DNA from: Mucilaginibacter sp.
GTDB taxonomy: Bacteria; Bacteroidota; Bacteroidia; Sphingobacteriales; Sphingobacteriaceae
DNA length: 32,800 nucleotides
Direction of reading: 5' to 3'
Assembly: GCA_025929405.1 (NCBI GenBank)
Contig: JAICMD010000004.1
Location: forward strand, 1-32,800
Of the stretch, positions 1 to 8,806 are shown piece by piece (position 1 is the stretch's first letter; each line of letters begins with the position of its first letter). The notes beneath the pieces were generated by a model. That model made no database searches and was not told the DNA's origin. It saw nothing but the letters and a program-made list of their open reading frames with translations. The translations under genes were made by a program, and so were the position numbers.

Positions 1-452
1 TAGACATTAACAACCCGCAGCGTGTTATCCGTGCACTGGAAGTTTTTGAAAGCACAGGGCAGCCTTTTTCATCATTCCGCAAAGCGAAAAAAAACACAAG
101 GCTATTTAACATCATTAAAATTGCGCTTGATATGCCGCGCGAACAGTTGTATAACCGTATTAACCAACGCGTAGACTTAATGATGCAACAGGGCTTAATA
201 GATGAGGTAAAAAGCCTTCTGCCCTATCGTGATTTAAATGCATTAAATACCGTAGGCTATACCGAATTGTTTGATTACCTGGATGGGAAAATATCTTTAG
301 AAAAAGCCGTTGATCAAATTAAACAAAACACCCGCCGTTTTGCCAAACGGCAACTAACCTGGTTCAGAAAAGATAAAGGCTTCCACTGGTTTGAAGCCAA
401 CGAAAGCCTTTATGAAAATGTGGTTAATTACTTGAAAAAAGAATTAGCGTAA
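1..452 (+). CDS. miaA: tRNA dimethylallyltransferase MiaA, C-terminal part
   Basis: MiaA transfers a dimethylallyl group to N6 of A37 in tRNAs that read UNN codons. The gene is cut by the window start. The ORF track begins at an internal ATG (132), but the frame is open back to base 3 and encodes the family motif NNPQRVIRALE followed by TG-PFSSFR, so 149 residues of the C-terminal part are present. Other MiaA signatures are LIDEVKSLL, NTVGYTEL and the TRRFAKRQLTWFRK block near the end, which belongs to the tRNA-binding and catalytic core in this family. It converges on rfbA with 61 bp between them. It is a housekeeping gene and marks the left border of the polysaccharide locus. Confidence 0.96.
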   Translation, partial: DINNPQRVIRALEVFESTGQPFSSFRKAKKNTRLFNIIKIALDMPREQLYNRINQRVDLMMQQGLIDEVKSLLPYRDLNALNTVGYTELFDYLDGKISLEKAVDQIKQNTRRFAKRQLTWFRKDKGFHWFEANESLYENVVNYLKKELA

Positions 453-472
453 AGACGCAATACATTGCGTCT
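453..472. repeat. Short perfect palindrome, first of two related copies
   Basis: AGACGCAAT and ATTGCGTCT form a perfect 9-bp inverted repeat with a 2-base centre, starting directly after the miaA stop codon. No T-run follows on the plus strand, so it is a poor intrinsic terminator by itself. It resembles the palindrome at 488-508 with small changes, which suggests a REP-like dispersed element rather than a unique hairpin. It could still help separate the convergent miaA and rfbA transcripts. Confidence 0.7.
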
Positions 473-487
473 CTAAATACCCACATT

Positions 488-508
488 GAGACACAAGTAT
501 TGTGTCTC
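488..508. repeat. Short perfect palindrome, second related copy
   Basis: GAGACACAA and TTGTGTCTC form a perfect 9-bp inverted repeat with a 3-base centre (GTA), six bases short of the rfbA stop codon on the opposite strand. It shares the GAGACRCAA arm with the palindrome at 453-472, so the convergent gap holds two diverged tandem units of one small palindromic repeat. A role as terminator, REP-like repeat or both is inference. Confidence 0.7.
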
Positions 509-513
509 TACAA

Positions 514-1374
514 TTATTTCAGCAGTTTTAATAAATACTGGCCATAGCCGCTTTTTATATATTTCTGTGCAATATCTTTAAGTTGTTGCTTGTTGATAAA
601 ACCCATTTTATAGGCAATCTCTTCAATACAGCCAATTTTGGTATCCTGGCGCTTTTCAATAACGCGCACAAACTCGCTGGCATCGCTTAATGAATCAAAG
701 GTACCGGTATCCAACCAGGCCGTGCCTCTGTCCATAACGCCTACCTGCAAGGTACCTTGTTCCAGATAATGCCTGTTTACGTCAGTAATTTCATATTCGC
801 CGCGTGGCGATGGCTTTAAATTTTTAGCAATTTCAATTACTTTGTTATCATAAAAATATAATCCCGGCACAGCAAAATTTGATTTTGGATGTTTAGGTTT
901 TTCTTCGATGGAAAGCGCTTTAAAATCTTCATCAAACTCAACCACGCCGTAGCGTTCAGGGTCGGCAACCGGGTAAGCAAATATGGCGGCGCCATCAATA
1001 TTATTAAAGCTTTGTATCAGTTTACTAAAGCCACTGCCATAAAAAATATTATCGCCCAAAATAAGCGCAGCCTTATCATTACCGATAAATTTTTCGCCAA
1101 TTACAAAAGCCTGGGCAAGTCCGTTTGGTTTTTCCTGTACCGCATACTCAAAATTACAGCCCAGGTCCTTGCCATCGCCCAATAAGCGCTTAAAGCTTTC
1201 ATTATCCTCGGGGGTAGTAATTATTAAAATGTCCTTAATATCTGCCAGCATCAATACCGACAAAGGGTAGTAAATCATGGGCTTATCATAAATAGGCATT
1301 AGCTGCTTACTTATGGCCCTGGTAATTGGGTATAAACGCGTACCGGAACCTCCGGCTAAAATAATTCCTTTCAT
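514..1374 (-). CDS. rfbA: Glucose-1-phosphate thymidylyltransferase (RmlA/RfbA)
   Basis: This cytoplasmic enzyme joins dTTP and glucose-1-phosphate into dTDP-glucose, the first step of dTDP-L-rhamnose synthesis. The 286-residue length fits the family. The nucleotide-binding signature GGSGTRLYP lies at residues 8-16, followed by the RmlA motifs [42 protein letters not shown] and [13 protein letters not shown]. It lies 7 bp downstream of rfbD on the same strand, so the two are very likely cotranscribed. The other two genes of the pathway (rfbB and rfbC) are not in the window. It ends facing miaA. Confidence 0.97.
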   Translation of the reverse strand: MKGIILAGGSGTRLYPITRAISKQLMPIYDKPMIYYPLSVLMLADIKDILIITTPEDNESFKRLLGDGKDLGCNFEYAVQEKPNGLAQAFVIGEKFIGNDKAALILGDNIFYGSGFSKLIQSFNNIDGAAIFAYPVADPERYGVVEFDEDFKALSIEEKPKHPKSNFAVPGLYFYDNKVIEIAKNLKPSPRGEYEITDVNRHYLEQGTLQVGVMDRGTAWLDTGTFDSLSDASEFVRVIEKRQDTKIGCIEEIAYKMGFINKQQLKDIAQKYIKSGYGQYLLKLLK

Positions 1375-1381
1375 AGTTATG

Positions 1382-2242
1382 TTATAGGTTTTGCAATCTG
1401 CTGATGCAGGTTATCAGGCTATCGCGCCAGTAAGGTATTTCGATATTAAATGTTTGTTTTGCTTTACTTTTATCCATTACTGAATAAGCCGGGCGGGTTG
1501 CTTTTGTAGGATATTCATCTGTACGGATAGGTATTGCTTTTACATAAGTGCCTGATATATCAAATATGGCCCGCGCAAAATCAAACCATGATGTTACCCC
1601 CTCGTTGCTGTAATGATAAGTACCATAAGCCTTGCTATCAACGCTGATGATATGTAAAATAAATTCTGCCAGATCAATAGCGTAAGTTGGGGTGCCTACC
1701 TGGTCCGCAATTATCCGCAACTCATCCCTTTCGGCCCCGAGCTTTAGCATGGTTTTGGCAAAATTATTGGCATATTCAGAATAAAGCCAACCTGTACGAA
1801 TAATAAAGTGTTGATTTAAAATAGCTGCTACAGCTTTTTCACCGTCCAACTTAGTTTGCCCATACACACTTATTGGTTCAGCCGCATCAGTCTCGATGCG
1901 TGGCGTAGATTTATCACCCTTAAATACAAAATCAGTTGATATATGTATCAATATGGCCCCGTGTTGTTTACACAAGTTTGCCAGGTTTTCGGCACCGGCA
2001 ACATTTACCCTGGCGGCTAAGTCGGTTTCTTCTTCAGCCTTGTCAACCGCGGTATACGCAGCGCAATTGATGGCATAAACCGGTTTATATTTTTTAAAAA
2101 CCTGTTGTAAAACATCGATATCCAAAATATTAGCTTCAGCTTCTTCAGGAAAAACAATGTCAGATATCTGTTTTGAAGCCGCTACATTTTTAATGCACTG
2201 CCCTAACTGGCCGGAAGCCCCAAAAACTATTATTTTGCTCAT
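1382..2242 (-). CDS. rfbD: dTDP-4-dehydrorhamnose reductase (RmlD/RfbD)
   Basis: This NAD(P)H-dependent extended SDR reduces dTDP-4-keto-L-rhamnose to dTDP-L-rhamnose, the last step of the pathway. The Rossmann motif GASGQLGQ sits at the very N-terminus, then ISTDFVFKG and the catalytic YGQTK, with a C-terminal [13 protein letters not shown] segment typical of RmlD. The ORF track starts eight residues earlier, at 2266. The start at 2242 ([12 protein letters not shown]) is preferred because RmlD proteins begin directly with the first beta strand. That gives 286 residues. It is the first gene of an rfbD-rfbA pair, and its promoter would lie in the 144-bp region shared with the divergent GT2 gene at 2387. 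No clear -7 box was found on this strand. Confidence 0.96.
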   Translation of the reverse strand: MSKIIVFGASGQLGQCIKNVAASKQISDIVFPEEAEANILDIDVLQQVFKKYKPVYAINCAAYTAVDKAEEETDLAARVNVAGAENLANLCKQHGAILIHISTDFVFKGDKSTPRIETDAAEPISVYGQTKLDGEKAVAAILNQHFIIRTGWLYSEYANNFAKTMLKLGAERDELRIIADQVGTPTYAIDLAEFILHIISVDSKAYGTYHYSNEGVTSWFDFARAIFDISGTYVKAIPIRTDEYPTKATRPAYSVMDKSKAKQTFNIEIPYWRDSLITCISRLQNL

Positions 2243-2359
2243 TAATATTATAAATAACAGCGACAAAGATGTTTACAAAATCTCAATTAAGAAATTTTAA
2301 TGTCAAATAAAATATTGCAGCATTTATGCTAATTTCAATTCATACCCAATTAAATAATA

Positions 2360-2367
2360 TAAATTTG
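2360..2367 (+). promoter_or_regulatory. Candidate Bacteroidetes -7 element upstream of the GT2 gene
   Basis: TAAATTTG matches the Bacteroidetes sigma-70 -7 consensus TAnnTTTG exactly and lies 19 bases before the ATG at 2387. No convincing TTG/TTTG -33 element sits at the usual 17-23 bp upstream, so this is a single-box prediction. Such short motifs occur by chance in AT-rich DNA. Confidence 0.4.
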
Positions 2368-2386
2368 GCGTTAAACGTTATTATCA

Positions 2387-3313
2387 ATGCCTAAGGCTGT
2401 AGCATTAATATTACTTAACTGGAATACCCCAATACATACAGCTAATTGTATTGCTTCGGTAAAGCAATTTTGTGACGCTAACTTGTTTGATATTATTGTG
2501 GCTGATAATGGCTCAACCGATAATTCTTTATCCCTGCTAAAAAACCAATTCCCTGATGTTATTTATATTGAAAATGGGGAGAACCTGGGTTTCGCCGAAG
2601 GCAATAACCGGGCCTTAAATTATAGCATAGCCGAAGGTTATAAATATTCATTAGTGATGAATACCGATACGCTGGTTGATGAGGATATTGTTTCAAAACT
2701 TTTAAATCATTTAAATGCTCATCCTGAAGCGGCGGCGGTACAACCTGCCATCTACTGGATGCATAATAAAAGCAGGATTTGGAACGGTCGCGGGCGATTT
2801 AATAAATTATCAGGCTCAATTGTGTTTGATACCCACATACCGGATGCAACCCACATTAATAACTATGAAATTGCCGAATGCGCTACCGGCTGCTGTATGC
2901 TAATCAGAAATGCAGCCTTAGTCCAAAGCGGTCTTTTTAACAAACGTTTCTTTTTATATTATGAGGATGTAGATCTATCCTTCCGGCTGCGCAGGGCAGG
3001 ATTTGAAATTCATTATTTGCCATCGTGCAAAATGTACCATGAGGCAGGCGTATCGGCCAAAGTATCGGCACCAAAAAAAGAAGGGAATTTAAGCCCGGTT
3101 ATTCACTATTATGTATCCCGCAATCATATCTGGTTTCTTCGCCGCTATGCTCCTTCTCTTTTATACCCGTTCAACTTGCTTTATAATGGATCATATTATA
3201 CTGCTTTATTATTTTACTTTTTAATAAGGGGCAGAAATAAAAAAGCAGTTTTTTTATTAAAAGGCTTAAAAGAAGGGCTTTGCACCCCCCTGAATGTAAT
3301 TTGGCCCGAGTGA
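2387..3313 (+). CDS. Family 2 glycosyltransferase
   Basis: This is a GT-A fold inverting glycosyltransferase of the GT2 type, related to rhamnosyltransferase/WcaE-like enzymes that add a sugar to a lipid-linked repeat unit at the cytoplasmic membrane. The N-terminus VALILLNWNTP and VADNGSTDNS (residues 39-47) are the nucleotide-sugar binding part. MNTDT near residue 91 is the metal-binding DxD equivalent, and YEDVDLSFRLRRAG near residue 192 carries the ED acceptor motif. The C-terminal 60 residues are hydrophobic and basic, as is common for membrane-associated members. It opens a four-gene plus-strand run. The sugar and acceptor cannot be read from the sequence. Rhamnose is plausible given the adjacent rfb genes, but that is inference. 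Confidence 0.9.
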   Translation: MPKAVALILLNWNTPIHTANCIASVKQFCDANLFDIIVADNGSTDNSLSLLKNQFPDVIYIENGENLGFAEGNNRALNYSIAEGYKYSLVMNTDTLVDEDIVSKLLNHLNAHPEAAAVQPAIYWMHNKSRIWNGRGRFNKLSGSIVFDTHIPDATHINNYEIAECATGCCMLIRNAALVQSGLFNKRFFLYYEDVDLSFRLRRAGFEIHYLPSCKMYHEAGVSAKVSAPKKEGNLSPVIHYYVSRNHIWFLRRYAPSLLYPFNLLYNGSYYTALLFYFLIRGRNKKAVFLLKGLKEGLCTPLNVIWPE

Positions 3314-3363
3314 TTAATTTACAAACCTCTTAACTTCTCTTATTAATATCTATTTATTATCAC

Positions 3364-3406
3364 TTTAGGCATAATTTCCGCTAAAAAAACTAATTTGGTG
3401 CCTAAA
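3364..3406. repeat. 8-bp inverted repeat between GT2 and Wzy-like genes
   Basis: TTTAGGCA (3364-3371) and TGCCTAAA (3399-3406) form a perfect inverted repeat with a 27-base spacer, in the 113-bp gap before the Wzy-like gene. The long AT-rich loop and lack of a T-run argue against a strong terminator. It could be a protein-binding site or chance. Confidence 0.3.
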
Positions 3407-3426
3407 TAACCAGCACTATCCAAAGG

Positions 3427-4818
3427 ATGTTCATTTTCCCACTTGTTTATATTGCATCATTTGTATTAGCGGTAAGGGATATTTTAAAAGATAACAGGCA
3501 AGGCATTCTTACCTTTTTAATTTTTGGCCTGTCTATCTATACCACGGCAATGTCTGTAGCATTTATGCTGGGGTTAAAAAGCTTTATCCCTTTTTTTCAG
3601 TTTTTCAAAGAAATTCTGGTATTGGGTGTGCTTATATTGAATATTATAAGTTTGCGGTACCGCCCCAGGTTGCATTTAATTGATTACGCCATACTGGCGT
3701 TTTTAGCATATACTTTTTTATACGTAGTACTTCCCATTGGCGAACAAAGCTTTGTTAACAGGCTCATCGCCTTTAAAAGCACATCCTTTTACATATTATT
3801 ATATTTTGTGGGGAGGCTATTTAACCCAAAGGATATTTATGTAAATAAATATTTTAAATACATAGTTGTATTAACTATAGCTGCCGGGGCCGTTACGTTG
3901 GTAGAAGTATTGATGGGCCAGCAATTGCAAACCATAACGGGTTATGCTGATTATAGTTATTACTTTTTCAATTTTGAGCCAAGCGGCATGTTTGGTTTAA
4001 GTACAACTTTTGAATCAGACGGCGGGTACAGGCGTTTTGCCAGCTTTTTTGCCAACCCGCTTGAACATGCTGCCGCCACCTTGTTAGCTTTAGCAGTTAT
4101 AGCCGCTTTGTATACCCGCGACAATAACAAGTTTAAACCTGACAGTGCAGGATTATGTGCTTTAGGTGCATCCTTAATCTCCATTATTTTTGCCTTATCG
4201 CGGGCACCTTTAGTCAGCTATTTTTTAATTATATACGTTTACGCGCTTATCACCAAAAAAAAATATATAACCCATACTATCCATGCAGGTATTGGCATTG
4301 CTGCCTTATACGTTGTTTACCTGTTAACCCGGTTTGAAAATAATTACTCGGGTTTGGTTGCCGTAGTGGTAAACACGCTGGATTTTACCAATCCCTCAAG
4401 CGTTGGGCACATTGTGGAGTGGGTTGCCGGCATTACTGCCATGATTGAAAAACCGTTGGGTTTAGGGCTTGGCTCATCCGGCCGCGTAGGCGGAACGTTA
4501 GGAGAAACTACCGGGGGCGAAAACCAATTTATTATTATTGGTGTTCAAGCCGGTATAATTGCCTTATTTTTATACCTGGCAGTTTATATTATGATAATTA
4601 AAACCTGTTTAAAATGGCTACCTAAATTAAAAGGAAAAGAGCGACAGGTATGCATGGCTGTTTTATTAATAAAAATTGGCTTTCTTATCCCCTCGTTAAC
4701 GTCCGAGGTTGAATCATCATCCTATATATCATATATGGAATGGTTTTTTACCGGATTTTTAATAAGTATTATTATGCAACCAAAACTACCAGTAATTACG
4801 CCTGCGTATGTTGATTGA
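3427..4818 (+). CDS. O-antigen polymerase/ligase-like membrane protein (Wzy candidate)
   Basis: This 463-residue polytopic membrane protein has roughly ten or more hydrophobic segments along its length. In the middle it carries RRFASFFANPLEHAAA, the arginine-containing phenylalanine/proline block typical of the Wzy/WaaL O-antigen polymerase-ligase superfamily, followed by a large loop region and GLGLGSSGRVGG. In a Wzx/Wzy pathway this type of protein joins undecaprenyl-linked repeat units in the periplasm. It is the only such candidate in the window, which supports a polymerase role, but ligase and polymerase cannot be told apart by sequence alone. The ATG follows an AAAGG, an unusually Shine-Dalgarno-like start for this organism. 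Its end overlaps the next gene by 11 bases. Confidence 0.82.
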   Translation: MFIFPLVYIASFVLAVRDILKDNRQGILTFLIFGLSIYTTAMSVAFMLGLKSFIPFFQFFKEILVLGVLILNIISLRYRPRLHLIDYAILAFLAYTFLYVVLPIGEQSFVNRLIAFKSTSFYILLYFVGRLFNPKDIYVNKYFKYIVVLTIAAGAVTLVEVLMGQQLQTITGYADYSYYFFNFEPSGMFGLSTTFESDGGYRRFASFFANPLEHAAATLLALAVIAALYTRDNNKFKPDSAGLCALGASLISIIFALSRAPLVSYFLIIYVYALITKKKYITHTIHAGIGIAALYVVYLLTRFENNYSGLVAVVVNTLDFTNPSSVGHIVEWVAGITAMIEKPLGLGLGSSGRVGGTLGETTGGENQFIIIGVQAGIIALFLYLAVYIMIIKTCLKWLPKLKGKERQVCMAVLLIKIGFLIPSLTSEVESSSYISYMEWFFTGFLISIIMQPKLPVITPAYVD

Positions 4819-5524
4819 AAAACTGATAAGAAAATTAAAAAATGATCCCGACTATAAATGGGATAGCGCTTATACAGTTACAGATCTGTTTTTGATAAGC
4901 ATGCACAGGGCTATGCAGGTGGCAAGAGGTCTTTGTATTAAGCCGTTCTTGAAAAAATCAACAGGGTTGCTATTTATAGGCTCAAATGTAAAAGTGCGGC
5001 ATGGTTATCAATTATCAGTAGGCAGGAATTTAATTTTGGAAGATAATGTAAGTATTAACGCACTTTCGGCAAATGGCATTCAACTGGGCGACCAAGTTTC
5101 TATCGCCCGCGATTCGATATTATTTTGCACAGGGGTAATAGCCCAAAAAGGCACAGGAATTACTATAGGCGACAGAACCGGCATTAGTGCCAGGGCGTAC
5201 TTTGCCGGACAAGGTGGCATTATAATTGGCAGCGACGTAATTATGGGGCCAAACGTCCAGATTTTTTCAGAAAATCATAATTTTTCTGACCTTAACCTAA
5301 CCATCAAAGCCCAAGGAGTAACCAAACAATCAGTAACTATTGGCAATAATTGCTGGATTGGCGCAGGTGCAACAATTTTAGCCGGAGTAACCATTGGCAA
5401 TGGTTGTGTAATTGCAGCAGGCAGTGTGGTAAATAAATCGTTTCCTGAAAATTCTATTATTGGGGGTGTGCCTGCAAAAGTTATTAAAAATCGTGCAGGC
5501 ATAATACAAACATCTACAGATTAA
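4808..5524 (+). CDS. Hexapeptide-repeat (LbetaH) acyltransferase
   Basis: This is a left-handed beta-helix acyltransferase of the maltose/galactoside O-acetyltransferase (WcaF/LacA-like) kind. It probably adds an acetyl group from acetyl-CoA to a sugar of the polysaccharide. Hexapeptide repeats run from about residue 55 to the end ([LIV]-G-x(4) pattern: IGSNVKVRHG, ITIGDRTGIS, VTIGNNCWIGAGATILAGVTIG). ENHNFSD near residue 155 supplies the catalytic histidine. The C-terminus PENSIIGGVPAKVIK is the usual cap of these enzymes. It has a roughly 60-residue N-terminal extension before the helix. Its start overlaps the Wzy-like gene by 11 bases and the next gene follows after a few bases, so it is in an operon. 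The acceptor is unknown. Confidence 0.9.
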   Translation: MLIEKLIRKLKNDPDYKWDSAYTVTDLFLISMHRAMQVARGLCIKPFLKKSTGLLFIGSNVKVRHGYQLSVGRNLILEDNVSINALSANGIQLGDQVSIARDSILFCTGVIAQKGTGITIGDRTGISARAYFAGQGGIIIGSDVIMGPNVQIFSENHNFSDLNLTIKAQGVTKQSVTIGNNCWIGAGATILAGVTIGNGCVIAAGSVVNKSFPENSIIGGVPAKVIKNRAGIIQTSTD

Positions 5525-5527
5525 AAA

Positions 5528-6658
5528 GTGATGAATGCAAAACCGCTTGTTGTTGGTGTTGACGTACGGGAATTAAAAAAAGCAAGAACCGGCATTCAAA
5601 CTTTTTTAGCAGAGGTATGTAAGGCGTTTAATGCCATAGAAAACGACAACCTAAAATTTCATTTTTTAGATACCAGTTTGCCGGTATATAGTGGGAAAAA
5701 TAAAATGCTTACCATGCTTGAGCATTTAATGTATCAATTATGGAAACAACTGGCACTACCGCTAAAAGCATGGTCAAAAAAGTGCGATATAGTTTTTTGT
5801 GCTGATAATTGTGTGCCTTACATTCATTTGGGGTACAAAACAATTTTTTTCATACACGATGCTTTTTGTTTTGAATCGCCGCAGCACTATGGTAAGCTAT
5901 GGTTATGGGTGTATAAAAATACGGCTGTACCGGGAGCTAAAAGATCGCCCTATGTGATTACGCCGACTAATTACAGTAAAAAACAAATTGCTCATTATAT
6001 GGGGCTTAATCCTGATAAAATAGTTGTTGTACCGGAAGGGCCTAAAACAATAATTCCCAATAACAGTACGGCCAACATTTTAAATTTATTACCTATTACC
6101 AAAGGCAACTATATTTTGCATGTGGGCGCAATGTTTAAACGCAAAAATATTGTTTCGCTTATAAAGGCTTTCGGTATAATAAAAAAGCAGGGAAATAATC
6201 CGGATTTAAAACTGGTATTGGCCGGGCCATTTGTGTCAAATAAATATGAGAACGATTATCAGCTAATAGCAGATACCATTACAAGCAATAATGTTAAAGA
6301 TGATGTAATTATTACCGGTTTTTTAAGTGATGCGGAAATTGGGCAGTTATATGATAATGCCTTAATGTATGTTTTCCCGTCAACCAACGAAGGGTTTGGC
6401 TTACCTATCTTGGAAGCATTTGAGCATGGCGTACCTGTTATTGTATCAAACAACACCTGCCTGCCCGAAGTTGGTGGTGATGCAGTTTTACAGTTTGACC
6501 CTTATAATATTGATGAGTTGGTTGAAAAAATTAATATGGTACTTAATAACTCCGATTTACGGAATGATATGATAAAAAAAGGCAACATCAGGCTAAAAGA
6601 GTTTACCTGGAAACGTACAGCGCGCGAAATTGTGGACGTTTTCAGGAAAGCAGTTTAA
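5528..6658 (+). CDS. Family 4 glycosyltransferase
   Basis: This is a GT-B fold retaining glycosyltransferase (GT4, formerly group 1) acting on a lipid-linked oligosaccharide at the inner membrane. The N-terminal part begins VVGVDVRELKKARTGIQTF, a glycine-containing acceptor-domain start seen in mannosyltransferase-like members. The C-terminal donor domain has LHVGAMFKRKN, GFLSDAEIGQLY and a complete E-x7-E motif (EGFGLPILE). The ORF-track start is a GTG at 5528, immediately followed by an ATG at 5531; the ATG is the more likely start. The acyltransferase stop codon lies only a few bases upstream. Its stop codon overlaps that of the convergent GT4 gene. Donor sugar unknown. Confidence 0.92.
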   Translation: MMNAKPLVVGVDVRELKKARTGIQTFLAEVCKAFNAIENDNLKFHFLDTSLPVYSGKNKMLTMLEHLMYQLWKQLALPLKAWSKKCDIVFCADNCVPYIHLGYKTIFFIHDAFCFESPQHYGKLWLWVYKNTAVPGAKRSPYVITPTNYSKKQIAHYMGLNPDKIVVVPEGPKTIIPNNSTANILNLLPITKGNYILHVGAMFKRKNIVSLIKAFGIIKKQGNNPDLKLVLAGPFVSNKYENDYQLIADTITSNNVKDDVIITGFLSDAEIGQLYDNALMYVFPSTNEGFGLPILEAFEHGVPVIVSNNTCLPEVGGDAVLQFDPYNIDELVEKINMVLNNSDLRNDMIKKGNIRLKEFTWKRTAREIVDVFRKAV

Positions 6659-7761
6659 GCATTAGCAAAAACTTCAACATGTTCATCAGCTACCACCTCC
6701 CAATTAAATACGCTTAAAGCGCGTTGTTGAGCTTTTTGTGCGAGCGCAAGCATTTCATCATAATTATCCTCGCAAAAGTTTATTTCTTCCGTTAATGATG
6801 CAACGTTTCCTTTTTTGAATTTCCGGGCGGTATCTAATACGGCGTATTCGTTTTCTTCAATATCGCTTACAATAAGCGGTACATTTAAACCCATAACCGT
6901 AAGAACAACCGGCGAAAGCCCCTCAACGTCTGATGGTTGTATGTAACAGTAGGCATTAACCATTAACGCATTAACTTCATTGCCATAAACATATCCCGGA
7001 AAAATTATATTGCCGCCCTTAGCCATATCCATTATCTGTTTTTCATAAGGCGATGGATTGGGCGAGCCGCCTATTAAAACAAGCTTTTTAGCTGATTTTG
7101 AATTTTTAAATGCAGGTATTAAATAATGTAAACCTTTGTCGGGTATAAAACGGCCCACAAATAAATAATAGCCGCCTTTCTCAAGCCCGTATTTTGCTAA
7201 AACGTCTTCTCCCCCATTTATTTCCTCTACTTCACTGCCAAAAGGTATAAACTTAAATTGCTTATTAAATTTTTCTTCAAACAGCTTTTTAGATATTACA
7301 TTATCAAATATTACTTCGTTAGGTAAGTAGGCCGTAACAAATGAGGATAGCCGTAAATATAATTTACCGTACCAGGGCCATTTATCGCGTTTCCAATCAA
7401 CACCATCCTGGCTAATAAATACCTTTTTGCCAAACAAGCGTAATGGCAAGGCCCATATACTGTTGCCGCCGTTTTGTATATGCACAACATCGGCAGTATT
7501 ATTAAAAATAATATCAAACGTACATTTAAAGGAATGCAACAGGGTATCAAATCCCTTTATGGAAGTGGTTTTAAAGGTTTTTATTTTTACGCCTTTATAA
7601 TCTGTAGCATCAACAAAAACATCGGGATATTGCCTGTTATAAGCAACAACGGTGTGGCCGCGTTTAACAAGCCGCGGAAACAGCTCTAAAGCAAATTTGT
7701 CGGCCCCGGCCGAACCTTTTGCCAAAGGGATGGACCGGAAACCAAAAGCAGCAATACGCAT
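6655..7761 (-). CDS. Family 4 glycosyltransferase with altered E-x7-E motif
   Basis: This is a GT-B glycosyltransferase of 368 residues. The N-terminus FRSIPLAKGSAGADKFALEL matches the GT4 subgroup with an SAGADKFA-type start, and the donor domain has YYLFVGRFIPDKGLHYL. At the site of the usual E-x7-E motif the sequence reads EGLSPVVLT (E280 to T288), so the second glutamate is replaced by threonine (codon ACG). The frame is intact and the rest of the fold looks normal, so it is probably expressed, but its catalytic competence or donor use may differ. It is cotranscribed with the upstream RmlD-like SDR (12-bp gap) and ends tail to tail with the neighbouring GT4, the two stop codons overlapping within TTTAA. 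Confidence 0.88.
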   Translation of the reverse strand: MRIAAFGFRSIPLAKGSAGADKFALELFPRLVKRGHTVVAYNRQYPDVFVDATDYKGVKIKTFKTTSIKGFDTLLHSFKCTFDIIFNNTADVVHIQNGGNSIWALPLRLFGKKVFISQDGVDWKRDKWPWYGKLYLRLSSFVTAYLPNEVIFDNVISKKLFEEKFNKQFKFIPFGSEVEEINGGEDVLAKYGLEKGGYYLFVGRFIPDKGLHYLIPAFKNSKSAKKLVLIGGSPNPSPYEKQIMDMAKGGNIIFPGYVYGNEVNALMVNAYCYIQPSDVEGLSPVVLTVMGLNVPLIVSDIEENEYAVLDTARKFKKGNVASLTEEINFCEDNYDEMLALAQKAQQRALSVFNWEVVADEHVEVFANA

Positions 7762-7773
7762 TATTTGAAAATA

Positions 7774-8721
7774 TTATTCAAGCGTAAATATATCTTCTTT
7801 TACAATTGATATATTTTTCTCTTTCAAATAATCTGTATAATAATCGTTAATATATTCTTTTAGCGCAATTTTCCAGTCGCGCATAATGTTCATATTTCTT
7901 AACTCAAGCTTCCGGTTAATCAGTCGCTCTGACGGAGGCCGCGGAGCAAAATAAGTATCTTTAAAGTAGTTGGACGATACTTCGTTAAACACAACCTCAT
8001 CCTTTAGTCCCAGTATTTCAACCAGTTCCTCGGCTACTTCGCGCCTGCTTGTTTCGCCATTACAAACCAGGTTATAAAGGCCCCAGTATTCACGCTCAAT
8101 AATCAGTTTTACGTTCTTAGCAAAATCAACGGTAAATGTTGGGGTACCGTCTTTATCATTAACAATATGCAACTCGCGCTTTCCATCCGCCAATTGCTTA
8201 ATAATTTTATTTATAAATTTTTTGTCTTTATACGGGCCGCCACCCATCATCCATCCCGCACGGCATATTACATAGCGACCGGCATTTTCGCGCACATAAC
8301 GTTCGCCCATATATTTTGAACGCGCATAATGACCAAGCGGATTTGGTTCGTCCCAGTCATCATAAAAATCCTTCGTGCCATCAAATATACCTGCAGTACT
8401 GATGTACAGCAACGGGACATTTAACTTATTGGCAATAAAAACTGCGTTTTCAACAGCAGTAGTATTGGTTAGATAGGTGTCTTCTAAATTTAATTCACAA
8501 AATTCAAGATCAGTATACGCACCTAAATGAAATAAATAGTCAGGATTAAAATCCTCTACATCCTTTTTATATTTCTCAAAATCCCGAAAATCTAAAAAGC
8601 TTAACCATTTTTCGTTTACATCCTTATCTGTACATTTAATTTCATAGTCATCTTTAAATATGCGATAGAAAGCTTCACCCAGCATTCCACCTGCGCCAGC
8701 AATGTAAATTTTTTTCTTCAT
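7774..8721 (-). CDS. RmlD-like NAD(P)-dependent sugar reductase/epimerase
   Basis: This is an extended short-chain dehydrogenase of 315 residues in the RmlD substrate-binding family. It has the Rossmann motif GAGGMLGEAF at the N-terminus, LFHLGAYTDLEFCE, the STAGIFDG stretch that replaces the STDYVFDG of RmlD, and the catalytic HYARSKYMGE (Y-x3-K). It is clearly distinct from rfbD in the same window, so it probably reduces another nucleotide 4-ketosugar. One candidate substrate is the product of the PglF/WbpM-like dehydratase at 20210, but that pairing is inference. It is the first gene of a two-gene minus-strand unit with the GT4 downstream, and is transcribed away from the 359-bp divergent intergenic region. 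Confidence 0.85.
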   Translation of the reverse strand: MKKKIYIAGAGGMLGEAFYRIFKDDYEIKCTDKDVNEKWLSFLDFRDFEKYKKDVEDFNPDYLFHLGAYTDLEFCELNLEDTYLTNTTAVENAVFIANKLNVPLLYISTAGIFDGTKDFYDDWDEPNPLGHYARSKYMGERYVRENAGRYVICRAGWMMGGGPYKDKKFINKIIKQLADGKRELHIVNDKDGTPTFTVDFAKNVKLIIEREYWGLYNLVCNGETSRREVAEELVEILGLKDEVVFNEVSSNYFKDTYFAPRPPSERLINRKLELRNMNIMRDWKIALKEYINDYYTDYLKEKNISIVKEDIFTLE

Positions 8722-8806
8722 ATTAAAGTTAGAGCCTTAATGGCAAAACCGGTAGAGGTTTTATAATGACCTGTTTATATCACAAATACAATTTAGCCAT
8801 CGTTGT

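Noticed and set aside
889-1185. 98-aa plus-strand ORF inside rfbA
   Set aside because: Shadow of rfbA; no independent start signal or family resemblance.
2243-2266. N-terminal extension of rfbD in the ORF track
   Set aside because: RmlD proteins start directly at the Rossmann strand; [12 protein letters not shown] at 2242 is the better start.
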